From positions 1-10,118 of the forward strand of contig DFDG01000027.1 in NCBI GenBank assembly GCA_002367815.1: a DNA stretch of 10,118 bases, written 5' to 3'. This document shows, piece by piece, positions 1 through 6,907 of the stretch. Numbering within the stretch: the first letter of the stretch is position 1; each line of letters begins with the position of its first letter. Made by a program: the position numbers and the translations under genes. The notes under the pieces are model-generated. The model worked only from the letters and a program-made list of their open reading frames with translations, had not been told where the DNA came from and ran no database searches. The stretch is from Opitutaceae bacterium UBA3033. GTDB taxonomy: Bacteria; Verrucomicrobiota; Verrucomicrobiia; Opitutales; Opitutaceae.

Positions 1-28
1 GAAACTCAGGCGCGGAGGAGGTCAGGAC

Positions 29-904
29 TTAACTCGAAAACAAAATCGTCTTGTTGCCATGCACGAGGACGCGATCTTCCAGATGGTAACGCAGGCCGCG
101 TGACAACACCGCGTTTTCCACATCCTTCCCCAAGCGCATCATGTCCTTGATGGTATCGCTGTGGCGAATGCGCGCCACATCCTGTTCGATAATCGGACCC
201 GCATCCAGTTCCTCGGTGACATAATGACAGGTTGCACCGATAAGTTTCACGCCGCGTTCTTCGGCCTGATGGTAGGGTTTCCCTCCGACAAACGAAGGCA
301 GGAAGCTGTGATGGATATTGATGACGCGATGCCGGTAGAGTTCGCACAACCACGGCGGAAAAATCTGCATGTAACGCGCCAGCACAATACTATCCGGTTG
401 CGCCTCGGCAATGAGCTGCGCCGTCTTTTCCAACGCCGCCTGTTTGCCGGCCGGATCCGTCGGCACGGGCACGTGATGATAGGGAATCCCATACCATTCG
501 ACCAGTGATCTCAGATCCTCGTGGTTGGAAATCACACACGGAACGTCAAAGTTCATGTCGCCGACTTTGCGGCGGTGCAGCAGGTAGGCCAGGCAGTGAT
601 CAAATTTACTCACCAGCATGACCACCCGCTGACGATAGTTGGCATCGCTTAACCGCCACTCCATTTTCAGCTCCTTCGCAATCGGGCCAAACTCGTCTTC
701 CAGTCGCGACCGGATGGAGAGTTCATCATCGATGATAAATTCAGACCGCATGAAAAAGGTCTGACTGTGGGGGTCGGAATATTGGTTGGCTTCCATGATG
801 GAAGCACCGCGATCGGCCAGAAGTGTGGCCACGCGGGCCACAATTCCGATCCGCTCGGGACAAGAGGCGATGAGCCTCAGACGGGCTGGTTCAGGAGTCT
901 TCAT
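29..904 (-). CDS. purU: Formyltetrahydrofolate deformylase (10-formyl-THF hydrolase)
   Basis: This enzyme hydrolyses 10-formyl-THF to formate and THF in the cytoplasm. The predicted 291-residue protein has the usual PurU length and layout: an N-terminal ACT domain (about residues 8-85, with ASCPERIGIVARVA) and a formyltransferase-fold hydrolase domain from about residue 92. The catalytic triad is visible as Asn196 and His198 in INIHHSFLPSF and Asp234 in EELDAGPII. The 38-residue Asn-Asp spacing matches the PurN/PurU family. The frame is open further upstream to 1018, but those extra 38 residues lie inside the preceding gene and do not resemble PurU. The ATG at 904 gives MKTPEPARLRL, a natural ACT-domain start. 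This start overlaps the end of the upstream LigM-like gene by 14 bp and has no clear Shine-Dalgarno sequence, so translational coupling is likely. In this operon the inferred job is to dispose of one-carbon units as formate and recycle THF, rather than to balance purine synthesis. Confidence 0.95.
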   Translation of the reverse strand: MKTPEPARLRLIASCPERIGIVARVATLLADRGASIMEANQYSDPHSQTFFMRSEFIIDDELSIRSRLEDEFGPIAKELKMEWRLSDANYRQRVVMLVSKFDHCLAYLLHRRKVGDMNFDVPCVISNHEDLRSLVEWYGIPYHHVPVPTDPAGKQAALEKTAQLIAEAQPDSIVLARYMQIFPPWLCELYRHRVINIHHSFLPSFVGGKPYHQAEERGVKLIGATCHYVTEELDAGPIIEQDVARIRHSDTIKDMMRLGKDVENAVLSRGLRYHLEDRVLVHGNKTILFSS

Positions 905-2240
905 TGAGCCGATTATAGGAAACCGTGGCGCGAACCTCGGTTTGGATATGGCTTTCAACGCAAGGGCGGCGCGGGCTCCCATTCTCTTCACCCCAAACAA
1001 CGGATACTGCGCTGCCATCGGCTACATTTTCATCCACCATCGCCAGCGAGAACCAGCCCCGAACGTTAGCGGTGTAAACCGTGTAAGTGGAGAGACCGAC
1101 CACCTTGCCGTCAGACAGGATCGAGTCGAAGGGCAACGTGGAGTAATAGGCGTTGGGCATTTCCATGTATTTGAAACGGTCGCCATCGTTGAGTTGGCTG
1201 GCGTTGATCTTCAACACATCATCATTGTTCCAACGCAACCAGACTTTGCGGCGATGCGGTTGGTCCGCAAGTTTCTCCAAGGCTTCTCGGCCGATGAAAT
1301 CATGGTCAAACTTCACGTGACGACCGTAGCCAAGATCCCAAGGAGTCTGGTAGTAGTCTTCGATTTTGGTCGAGCTGAAGCTGCCCCCAAGAGACGCGTT
1401 GGCTTCAAACCCATCGGTCGGGAGCCATTCGCGATAGGCTTTCAGCTTTTCGCTGAAAATGGCGGGCATCGGCGAAGGAATCCAACCGCTCTCCGGGGAA
1501 ACGGTCGAGTAGGAGCGGCTGCCGCCCTGCACCAAACCGAATTTCACTCCAGCTTTCAACAAAGCATCGCGCACGGCTACACCATCCGCGGCCGGACCGT
1601 GCAACTCGAGTCCGCCCATGCGGGACATGTTGTGATTGAGCGCGCGCACCTTGCAGCCCGCGATCTGGAGATCACCGAGATTGAAGAACTTGATTTCCGG
1701 GAACTCACCTTCGTGCACGCTCTTGATCAAGTCCAACGCATTGGGACCCTGAATCTGATAACGATAAATCATGCGGCCACCGACATTGTTCACGGTGCGC
1801 TCGTCCCGCGTGACCTTGACATCATAGTTGCCGACGATCGCATTGTATTCGATCCAGTTGGGCACGGAGGGACGGCCCACCACGCTGACTTTGTTTTCGG
1901 CATGGCCGAAAAGGATCGCATCGCCGATCACAAATCCTTCGTGGTTACAGGTCACGATCTGCTTGGCCTTATTGGGGCCGAAGTTTTTAAACGTGTTGAC
2001 CGCAACATCAGAGAGCAGACGCATCACGTCCGGGCCTTCAAAATAGACGTCCTTCATGTGGAAGGATTGATCGAAGAAAACGACGCTGTTTTGCCAAGCT
2101 TCCTGCTCGTCGCGCCAGTTGGTGTATTCGGGCTTGTCAGGGAACTGGTAACCGCCCGTCGGCGCGTTGCGCAGCATTTCGACCGGGCTGGAGTATTGTT
2201 GGAGTTTGGCTTCGAGGCTCGTGGGTTTTGGGGTGTTCAT
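891..2240 (-). CDS. THF-dependent aryl O-demethylase, LigM/DesA-like (GcvT fold)
   Basis: The predicted 449-residue protein belongs to the GcvT aminomethyltransferase-like family. It resembles LigM (vanillate/3-O-methylgallate O-demethylase of Sphingobium SYK-6) more than glycine-cleavage GcvT. It is longer than typical GcvT (about 360-370 residues) and begins with the LigM-like pattern VEMLRN...GGY, NWRDEQ.AW.NSVVFFDQSFHM (residues 20-62) and PNKAKQ (89-94). Other family-like stretches are VGRPSVPNW (121-129), SRSYSTVSPESGWIPSPMPAI (from 241) and WDLGYGRHVKFDHDFIGREAL (from 301). Published LigM work describes a catalytic tyrosine; Tyr244 is a plausible equivalent, though I could not align the two. 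The expected reaction is methyl transfer from a methoxylated aromatic acid to THF, giving 5-methyl-THF and a phenol. Neighbouring MTHFR and PurU genes, which would process 5-methyl-THF, support this strongly. The exact substrate (vanillate, syringate, 3-O-methylgallate or another methoxylated compound) cannot be read from sequence. The stop codon lies inside the start of purU. Confidence 0.85.
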   Translation of the reverse strand: MNTPKPTSLEAKLQQYSSPVEMLRNAPTGGYQFPDKPEYTNWRDEQEAWQNSVVFFDQSFHMKDVYFEGPDVMRLLSDVAVNTFKNFGPNKAKQIVTCNHEGFVIGDAILFGHAENKVSVVGRPSVPNWIEYNAIVGNYDVKVTRDERTVNNVGGRMIYRYQIQGPNALDLIKSVHEGEFPEIKFFNLGDLQIAGCKVRALNHNMSRMGGLELHGPAADGVAVRDALLKAGVKFGLVQGGSRSYSTVSPESGWIPSPMPAIFSEKLKAYREWLPTDGFEANASLGGSFSSTKIEDYYQTPWDLGYGRHVKFDHDFIGREALEKLADQPHRRKVWLRWNNDDVLKINASQLNDGDRFKYMEMPNAYYSTLPFDSILSDGKVVGLSTYTVYTANVRGWFSLAMVDENVADGSAVSVVWGEENGSPRRPCVESHIQTEVRATVSYNRLNEDS

Positions 2241-2341
2241 AATTTTGAAATGTTTAAATAAGTAGGTGAAAATCTGAAGATTGAAAGGTAACGCTACCTC
2301 CGGAAGGGCCGCTCGGAGATCGGCCCCTACCGGCTAAGGGA
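2241..2341 (-). promoter_or_regulatory. Intergenic gap between MTHFR and LigM-like genes with GC-rich hairpin
   Basis: These 101 bases separate two genes of the same strand. The MTHFR-proximal part holds an inverted repeat, GGGCCG (2306-2311) and CGGCCC (2321-2326), with a 9-base loop. A smaller one, GGTA/TACC, lies at 2287-2298. The GC-rich block resembles one upstream of the cupin gene (5846-5875), so it may be a dispersed repeat rather than a dedicated regulatory site. The part nearest the LigM-like start is AT-rich (2241-2265) and could hold a promoter or act as an unstructured ribosome entry region. No Shine-Dalgarno motif is visible before the ATG at 2240. No T-run follows the hairpin on the minus strand, so it is a poor terminator, and readthrough from the MTHFR gene is likely. 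Confidence 0.45.
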
Positions 2342-3916
2342 TTATTGCGATTTGGGGTTGGGTTGATGTTGTTTGGTCAGATGGTCGCGGCCAAGCCAAG
2401 TGTTGGCCCAGCTGGAAGTGCCGCGCAGATTTTGATCCTGCACGACCGGCGTATGAGCAAGCAGATCCTGTTCACGCCCTTCGTATTTTAACCGATCGTA
2501 AGCGCGCGACCAGATGCACTCAAAATCATCCACTTCGCACTTGCCGTCACGGGTGCCGCCACAGGGACCGTTGCGTTGGTTTTTGGCGCAGGAAGATTCG
2601 GGACAGAGAAAAGCGATGTCGGGCAACGAACAATCACCGCAATCCTTGCACCCAAACATCATGCTCTTGCCGAGGTGCTCGATCGAGTGCATGAGCGGCG
2701 GGCCTTGCATGGTATTCTTCGCGCTGCCACAGAGTTTCGCCCCGATGTTCCAGAGACCTTTGCCGGGGGTGAACATCAGGTCATGGGTAAATTTTGAGAA
2801 CCGATACGAGAAATTGACGTTGGCCGTCTTGGTGCGCGTGTGCAGTGAGCCTTCGTAGGTCGGATTGAGTTTCAGCGGATCGGCCAAACCAGTCACCTTA
2901 TCCTCGGCAAAGACGAAGAATTCACCGGGACGTGAAAAACGGATATCCCGCGCAAACCCCTGCCAATCCTCCGGGCCGAAGCCGCGTTCAATTTCGAGCA
3001 CCCGTTCGATGTCCTCGATGGAATGAATCCCTCCGATATAGGCGCCACGATAGCCGAGTCCCCGAAAGATAGCGACCTGCTTGGCGGCGAGTTCGAGAAA
3101 AAATTGTTTCCCCCGATCGGGGGCATTCCGCTGTCTTTCACAGATTTCTGCCAATTCATCGGAGACGACCACCCCGGGAATCTTTTGCGCCCTAAAAACC
3201 TGAGCCACCCCGGGATTGAGCACATAGACATTGCCAATTAACGGCACATCGCCGTGTCCCCGTCGATTCATCCATGCAGCCAGCTCATGCATCTTGCGTG
3301 AATCGTAGCCGATCTGGTTGATGAGAAAGCGCGCACCCACAGCGAGTTTCTTCTCCATCTTCAGCAGCTGCGGCATGACTTCGTTTTCGTGCAGCTTGAA
3401 ATTGGTGACCACCGCGCCCGAATAGAATTGAGTGGGATCGAGGTGAACGGGCTTTTTCGCGTTCGGCTTGGTGACATCCAGTCCGGCGTTCATTTGACCA
3501 AGCAAAGACAACAGGCCAATCGAATCTATATCGAAGACCGGCTTGCCCCCACCACCGACGCCCACTCCGGAATAGTCTCCGGTTAGCACCAGGATATTGT
3601 GGAAACCCTCACTCGCCAGCTGCCAGGCCTGACTCTCCAGTCCGTTGCGGTTGAAGTCTTTGCAGGAAAGATGGATAATCACCTCGCGCCCCGCGTCGCG
3701 CAGCAATTTGCCCAGTGAGGACGCGGCCAACATCGGATGGCCCCCTGCATTGTCGGTGATCGACACCCAATCGATCCGGGAACAAGCCGCGAGGTCCCGA
3801 GCAAAATCCACGGTCTTTGAGGCCCGGGTATCCGCCACGATGCCACGAGTGGAAACCAATTCCACCCCGATTAGAAAATCGCGCGATCGCTCAAGTTTAT
3901 CCGCCAGCGTGGTCAT
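2342..3916 (-). CDS. metF: Methylenetetrahydrofolate reductase with C-terminal cysteine-rich MTHFR_C domain
   Basis: The predicted 524-residue protein interconverts 5-methyl-THF and 5,10-methylene-THF. In this operon it probably runs in the oxidative direction. Residues about 10-315 form the MetF TIM barrel: the catalytic-type Glu19 lies in IGVELVSTRG, Asp114 lies in VLTGDYSG, and the barrel continues through FLINQIGYD (197-205), PLIGNVYVLNPG (225-236) and IGGIHSIEDI (294-303). MetF alone is about 290-310 residues. The extra C-terminal part contains eight clustered cysteines (423, 426, 429, 438, 443, 452, 460, 467), including CKDCGDC and NGPCGG, which I recognise as the MTHFR_C/MetV-type domain. 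Such domains bind zinc or Fe-S clusters in acetogen MetVF, and similar C-terminal extensions occur as fusions in other bacteria. The fused form suggests that electrons from methyl-THF oxidation may not simply go to NAD. The ATG at 3916 is the only good start, since an in-frame stop lies at 3941-3943. An AGGAG-like sequence is present but about 27 bases upstream, too far to be a normal ribosome site. Confidence 0.9.
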   Translation of the reverse strand: MTTLADKLERSRDFLIGVELVSTRGIVADTRASKTVDFARDLAACSRIDWVSITDNAGGHPMLAASSLGKLLRDAGREVIIHLSCKDFNRNGLESQAWQLASEGFHNILVLTGDYSGVGVGGGGKPVFDIDSIGLLSLLGQMNAGLDVTKPNAKKPVHLDPTQFYSGAVVTNFKLHENEVMPQLLKMEKKLAVGARFLINQIGYDSRKMHELAAWMNRRGHGDVPLIGNVYVLNPGVAQVFRAQKIPGVVVSDELAEICERQRNAPDRGKQFFLELAAKQVAIFRGLGYRGAYIGGIHSIEDIERVLEIERGFGPEDWQGFARDIRFSRPGEFFVFAEDKVTGLADPLKLNPTYEGSLHTRTKTANVNFSYRFSKFTHDLMFTPGKGLWNIGAKLCGSAKNTMQGPPLMHSIEHLGKSMMFGCKDCGDCSLPDIAFLCPESSCAKNQRNGPCGGTRDGKCEVDDFECIWSRAYDRLKYEGREQDLLAHTPVVQDQNLRGTSSWANTWLGRDHLTKQHQPNPKSQ

Positions 3917-4096
3917 GATATGAAGGAAATGAATCGCACCTCACTCCTTCGACTCTGTGTGAGGGGCAATGGCGTATAGTGTGGGTAGCATGTAATATAT
4001 AGGGGGTTGGGTTATCGGGCCCACCACCCTAACATAAACGGAGTTGCAGGTCTTGGCTCTTTGGGCTTGGATTGATTGGTAATTCGGGCACTCACC
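3917..4096. promoter_or_regulatory. Divergent promoter region between metF and araC-type genes
   Basis: These 180 bases lie between the divergently read MTHFR and AraC-type genes, so they should hold promoters for both operons and probably the regulator's binding site. An inverted repeat CCTCAC (3939-3944) / GTGAGG (3959-3964), with a 14-base spacer, lies just upstream of the MTHFR start. An AT-rich patch (TGTAATATATAG, 3991-4002) and a second one (TATAGT, 3975-3980) are candidate -10 elements, but no -35/-10 pair with good spacing stands out on either strand. A weak inverted match, GTTGGGT (4006-4012) and ACCCTAAC (4026-4033), flanks the GGGCCC palindrome at 4017-4022. The operator role of any of these is inference. 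Confidence 0.5.
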
Positions 4097-4954
4097 ATGA
4101 AAAATCCTGTTTCACGGCCCATCGCGGTCACCTTGCCAACCTACGGTCTGGCGTTTGCCGAGAGTGTTCACAGTCCGGGGTTTCGGATGGCCGAGAGGGC
4201 CGATCCATTCCACAAGGTCATCTATGTGTTACAGGGACACATTACGTTCACGGAGTCCGGCAAGGATATACCTCTGCAAGCCGCAAGCGGCACGGCGCTT
4301 TGCGTCAATGCCAAGGTGAGGCACAAATTATCCGATACCGAGCCCTCCACGCTATTACTGCTATGTTTCACTCGCGAGTTCATGACCCGCGATCCCGGGC
4401 TGGAACAACTCTGGGTCAGCCTGACCAAAGGTCAGGCTGCGACCTTGCATCAAGGTGGCACATGGGGCACCCGATTCGAAGCCCTCTGGCGAACTGGCGT
4501 GGTTGAACAAACCGGCAACCAACCCGGCCGGGAAATTGCTGTCCGAGCCGCCGCAGAAAACATCCTTGTTGCTTTGTCCCGTCTGCCGGTGGACGCACCC
4601 GAAGATCCTGCCCTGCAGCGCGTGACCAATGTAACCCAGGAACTCACCGAAACGTTTTTCGAACCCTGGAGCCTCGAGCGCGCCTGTGCCCGCGCCGGCA
4701 TGTCACGTCGGCATTTCAGTAAACTTTTTCGTATTATTACCGGTCATACTTTTCTGGAACATTTGACGGAATTGCGTCTCACCCATGCGTCTCGATTGTT
4801 AGATGAAAACCGCCACTCAATTATCGGAGCCGCATTTTCGAGTGGTTATGGCGATCTCTCGCATTTCTATCGACTTTTTCGGGCCCGATTTGGTCAGCCC
4901 CCGAGGGCCTGGCTGGAAAAAAAACACGGCGCGGTCTTGCCCTCGAAGGATTGA
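4097..4954 (+). CDS. AraC-family transcriptional regulator with N-terminal cupin-like sensor domain
   Basis: The predicted 285-residue protein has the AraC/XylS layout. The N-terminal part (residues about 35-95, with FHKVIYVLQGHITFTESGKD and later VRHKL) looks like a cupin-type ligand-sensing or dimerisation domain. The C-terminal double helix-turn-helix spans about residues 175-273. Its first helix-turn-helix contains LERACARAGMSRRHFSKLFR (193-212). The second includes the AraC signature SGYGDLSHFYRLFRARFG followed by QPPRAW (249-272). I chose the ATG at 4097; a TTG at 4076 in the same frame would add seven unremarkable residues. The stop is 24 bases before the FAH-family gene, so the two probably share a transcript. 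Its position between the demethylation genes and the FAH/cupin genes makes it a plausible regulator of one or both, with an aromatic acid or its breakdown product as ligand. This is inference; the sequence does not reveal the ligand. Confidence 0.9.
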   Translation: MKNPVSRPIAVTLPTYGLAFAESVHSPGFRMAERADPFHKVIYVLQGHITFTESGKDIPLQAASGTALCVNAKVRHKLSDTEPSTLLLLCFTREFMTRDPGLEQLWVSLTKGQAATLHQGGTWGTRFEALWRTGVVEQTGNQPGREIAVRAAAENILVALSRLPVDAPEDPALQRVTNVTQELTETFFEPWSLERACARAGMSRRHFSKLFRIITGHTFLEHLTELRLTHASRLLDENRHSIIGAAFSSGYGDLSHFYRLFRARFGQPPRAWLEKKHGAVLPSKD

Positions 4955-4978
4955 AACGACTTTCTGAATATCGCTCAT

Positions 4979-5779
4979 ATGAAAATCATCCGTCACCTCT
5001 CCCCCACGGGTCCTGCCTACGCCGCCTTGCAACTGGATGGCTCGGCTCTCGAAATTTCCGGCGATATTTACGGCGACTACAAAGTCACCGATCAAGTTGT
5101 GATTCCGGGCAAAAGACTGGCCCCGATCGTGCCCACGCAAATTCTCTGTATCGGCCTAAACTACGCCAAACACGCCGCCGAATCCGGGGCCAAAGTCCCG
5201 GAACGCCCAGTGCTTTTCGTGAAGGGAATCAACGCCACGCAAAATCCCGGCGACCCGATTGAAATCCCCACCCGGCTGGCGAGCCACGAAGTGGACTACG
5301 AGTGCGAACTCGCCGTCGTGATTGGCAAAGCCTGCAAAAACGTCAGTCGCGAGGATGCCCTCGATTATGTGCTCGGCTATACGTGCGCCAATGACGTGTC
5401 GGCCCGTGATCATCAAATCAAACTGGGCGGTGGCCAATGGTGCCGCGGCAAGTTCTTTGATACCTTCGCTCCCCTCGGTCCCTGTCTCGTGACGACGGAT
5501 GACATCCCAAATCCCAACACCCTCAAGATTGCCACGATTCTCAACGGGGAACGGGTGCAGGATTGGACGACCAGTGACATGATTTTTGATGTGCCCGCCA
5601 TCATCGCCTACTTGAGCGGCAGCACCACCCTGCTGCCTGGCACGGTCATTCTTACCGGCACGCCCCAAGGTGTCGGCATGGCCAGAAAACCCCCGCTTTG
5701 GTTGAAGGCTGGGGATACGGTCAGCATTGAAATTGAAAACATCGGCACCCTGACCAACCCGGTTGTGAACGAAACATAG
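4979..5779 (+). CDS. Fumarylacetoacetate hydrolase family protein (COG0179-type)
   Basis: The predicted 266-residue protein is a full-length member of the FAH family, cytoplasmic enzymes that hydrolyse C-C bonds of acylpyruvates, decarboxylate oxaloacetate-like acids or isomerise ring-cleavage products. Residues 1-50 form the small N-terminal domain. The core starts with ILCIGLNYAKHAAE, where His65 and Glu68 fit the family's catalytic His/Glu pair. The divalent-metal ligands are visible as Glu108 and Glu110 in HEVDYECELAVVIG and Asp139 in CANDVSARD. Lys158 in RGKFFDTFAPLGP and the TGTPQGVG motif (226-233) complete the active site. Substrates differ widely in this family (fumarylpyruvate, 2-hydroxyhepta-2,4-dienedioate, 2,4-diketo-3-deoxy-sugar acids), so the substrate is not assigned. 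The neighbouring demethylase and cupin make an aromatic ring-cleavage product attractive, while a sugar-acid pathway remains possible. The ATG at 4979 lacks a clear Shine-Dalgarno sequence and lies 24 bases after the regulator gene. Confidence 0.92.
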   Translation: MKIIRHLSPTGPAYAALQLDGSALEISGDIYGDYKVTDQVVIPGKRLAPIVPTQILCIGLNYAKHAAESGAKVPERPVLFVKGINATQNPGDPIEIPTRLASHEVDYECELAVVIGKACKNVSREDALDYVLGYTCANDVSARDHQIKLGGGQWCRGKFFDTFAPLGPCLVTTDDIPNPNTLKIATILNGERVQDWTTSDMIFDVPAIIAYLSGSTTLLPGTVILTGTPQGVGMARKPPLWLKAGDTVSIEIENIGTLTNPVVNET

Positions 5780-5791
5780 ACAATTTCGTGC

Positions 5792-5875
5792 GGCAGGGCG
5801 AACCGTCCCGGTGAGCCGTAAATACGCTTAAGCAGGGAAGACAACGGGCGGCTCGACAGGGACGGCCGCCCTACC
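5792..5875. repeat. Imperfect inverted repeat pair upstream of the double-cupin gene
   Basis: Two 27-base arms, 5792-5818 and 5849-5875, are imperfect reverse complements. They share GGGCG, CCGTCCC and GAGCCG blocks, with one small gap on each side, and are separated by 30 bases. The right arm overlaps its own strong hairpin, GGGCGGC (5846-5852) and GCCGCCC (5865-5871), with a 12-base loop. The right arm also resembles the GC-rich block at 2306-2330, so this looks like a small dispersed palindromic repeat, a type common in intergenic DNA of some bacteria. It lies in the 120-base gap between the FAH-family and cupin genes. It could reduce readthrough into, or stabilise the transcript of, the gene before it, but no T-run marks it as a classical terminator. 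Confidence 0.7.
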
Positions 5876-5899
5876 AAAATTAAACCCAATCATCCTCCC

Positions 5900-6907
5900 A
5901 TGAAACACGTCCATCTCGATTCCATTCCCTGGATGGAATGGACGTCACCCAGTGGAAAGTTTCATGGCACAGGCCAACAGATATCCGAGGCTTTGGGGGC
6001 AGTGATGAATGCGACACTGGCCCATGGCGGTCACCCCTTTGATTTGGAACGCGGGAAACTGAAACCCGGCAAATCCGGTTGTCCGTTTCATCGCCACTCG
6101 GCCCAGTGGGAGTGTTATTGGATCATCAGTGGTTCGGGTGTAATGCGCCATGGTGACGAACGACGCGAGGTGCGAGCGGGCGACGTCATGATGCATCCTC
6201 CTGGCAGCGCGCATCAACTGATCAATACCGGCGATGATGATCTGCTCTACTATCTGGTCGCGGACAATCCCATGACGGAAGTCTGGCACTACCCCGACTC
6301 CAATAAATGGGGCTTCAAACCGGGCGGTGCGATATTCCGTCGTCAGGATGTGGACTATCATTTCGGCGAAGACGATACGCCGGAAACTCAACTCCCTCCA
6401 CCACCGCGCGATGCCGTGCCTGACACCCCGGCGCACTTTGCCCGGCTCAATGACATTCCTGAAGAACATCGGCATTCACCCAAAGGCCGCTACGGCAGTC
6501 ACTGCCGCAACATTTCGCTGGCCCTCGGCGGCATCCGTGATGCTGGCGTGCAACAGGGCGGACATCCGTTTGATTTGCAAATCCGGCGCGTCACTGCCGG
6601 TGCCGCCATCTGTCCCTATCACAGCCACAGCATGCAATGGGAGCTGTTTGTATTCCTCTCCGGTCACGGCACCGTGCGCACTCCCGAGGGACAACTCGAA
6701 GTAGGCCCGGGTGACATCGTGCTGCATCCTCCCGGACCGCCCCATCAAACTTTGGCGGCCAAAAACGAGGAATTGGAGTGCCTGATCATCACGGACAACC
6801 CGCCCGAGGAATGGTGTTATTACCCCGATAGTGACAAACGGGGAGCGCGCACTCACGGGAAATATTTTCGCATCACCGAAACAGATTACTTCGACGGCGA
6901 AGAGTGA
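5900..6907 (+). CDS. Tandem double-cupin protein
   Basis: The predicted 335-residue protein consists of two cupin domains, about residues 1-158 and 178-335, joined by an acidic and proline-rich linker (PETQLPPPPRDAVPDTP). Both halves carry complete cupin motifs. In the first, His64, His66, Glu71 and His105 are the expected metal ligands; in the second, His241, His243, Glu248 and His282. Every ligand pair is offset by exactly 177 residues, as are GGHPFDL (43/220), QWE (69/246), HPPG (99/276), DNP (122/299) and YPDS (131/308), so the protein arose by an internal duplication with no net indel across most of its length. There is no signal peptide, so it should be cytoplasmic. Complete ligand sets in both halves favour a metalloenzyme or a small-molecule binding protein. 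Bicupins include gentisate-type dioxygenases, quercetinases and oxalate decarboxylases, but the motifs here look closer to uncharacterised COG3837-type cupins. I do not assign a reaction. The gene follows the FAH-family gene on the same strand. Confidence 0.88.
   Translation: MKHVHLDSIPWMEWTSPSGKFHGTGQQISEALGAVMNATLAHGGHPFDLERGKLKPGKSGCPFHRHSAQWECYWIISGSGVMRHGDERREVRAGDVMMHPPGSAHQLINTGDDDLLYYLVADNPMTEVWHYPDSNKWGFKPGGAIFRRQDVDYHFGEDDTPETQLPPPPRDAVPDTPAHFARLNDIPEEHRHSPKGRYGSHCRNISLALGGIRDAGVQQGGHPFDLQIRRVTAGAAICPYHSHSMQWELFVFLSGHGTVRTPEGQLEVGPGDIVLHPPGPPHQTLAAKNEELECLIITDNPPEEWCYYPDSDKRGARTHGKYFRITETDYFDGEE

Noticed and set aside
905..1018. An N-terminal extension of purU by 38 residues
   Set aside because: It lies within the demethylase coding region and is not part of the PurU fold. 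The ATG at 904 starts the ACT domain directly.
786..2261. A 491-codon open frame on the plus strand opposite the demethylase and purU
   Set aside because: It covers the LigM-like gene and the 5' end of purU, both recognisable families, and its translation resembles no known family. It is a codon-bias shadow.
3938..3965. A strong ribosome binding site (GAAGGAGTGAG on the minus strand) implying an earlier MTHFR start
   Set aside because: An in-frame stop lies at 3941-3943 and no start codon lies between it and the ATG at 3916, so the motif is about 27 bases too far upstream to set another start.
5900..6907. Calling the double cupin a gentisate 1,2-dioxygenase
   Set aside because: Both are bicupins, but the motifs around the ligands here do not match the gentisate dioxygenase patterns I know, and both halves keep full metal sites. 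Only a general cupin call is supported.
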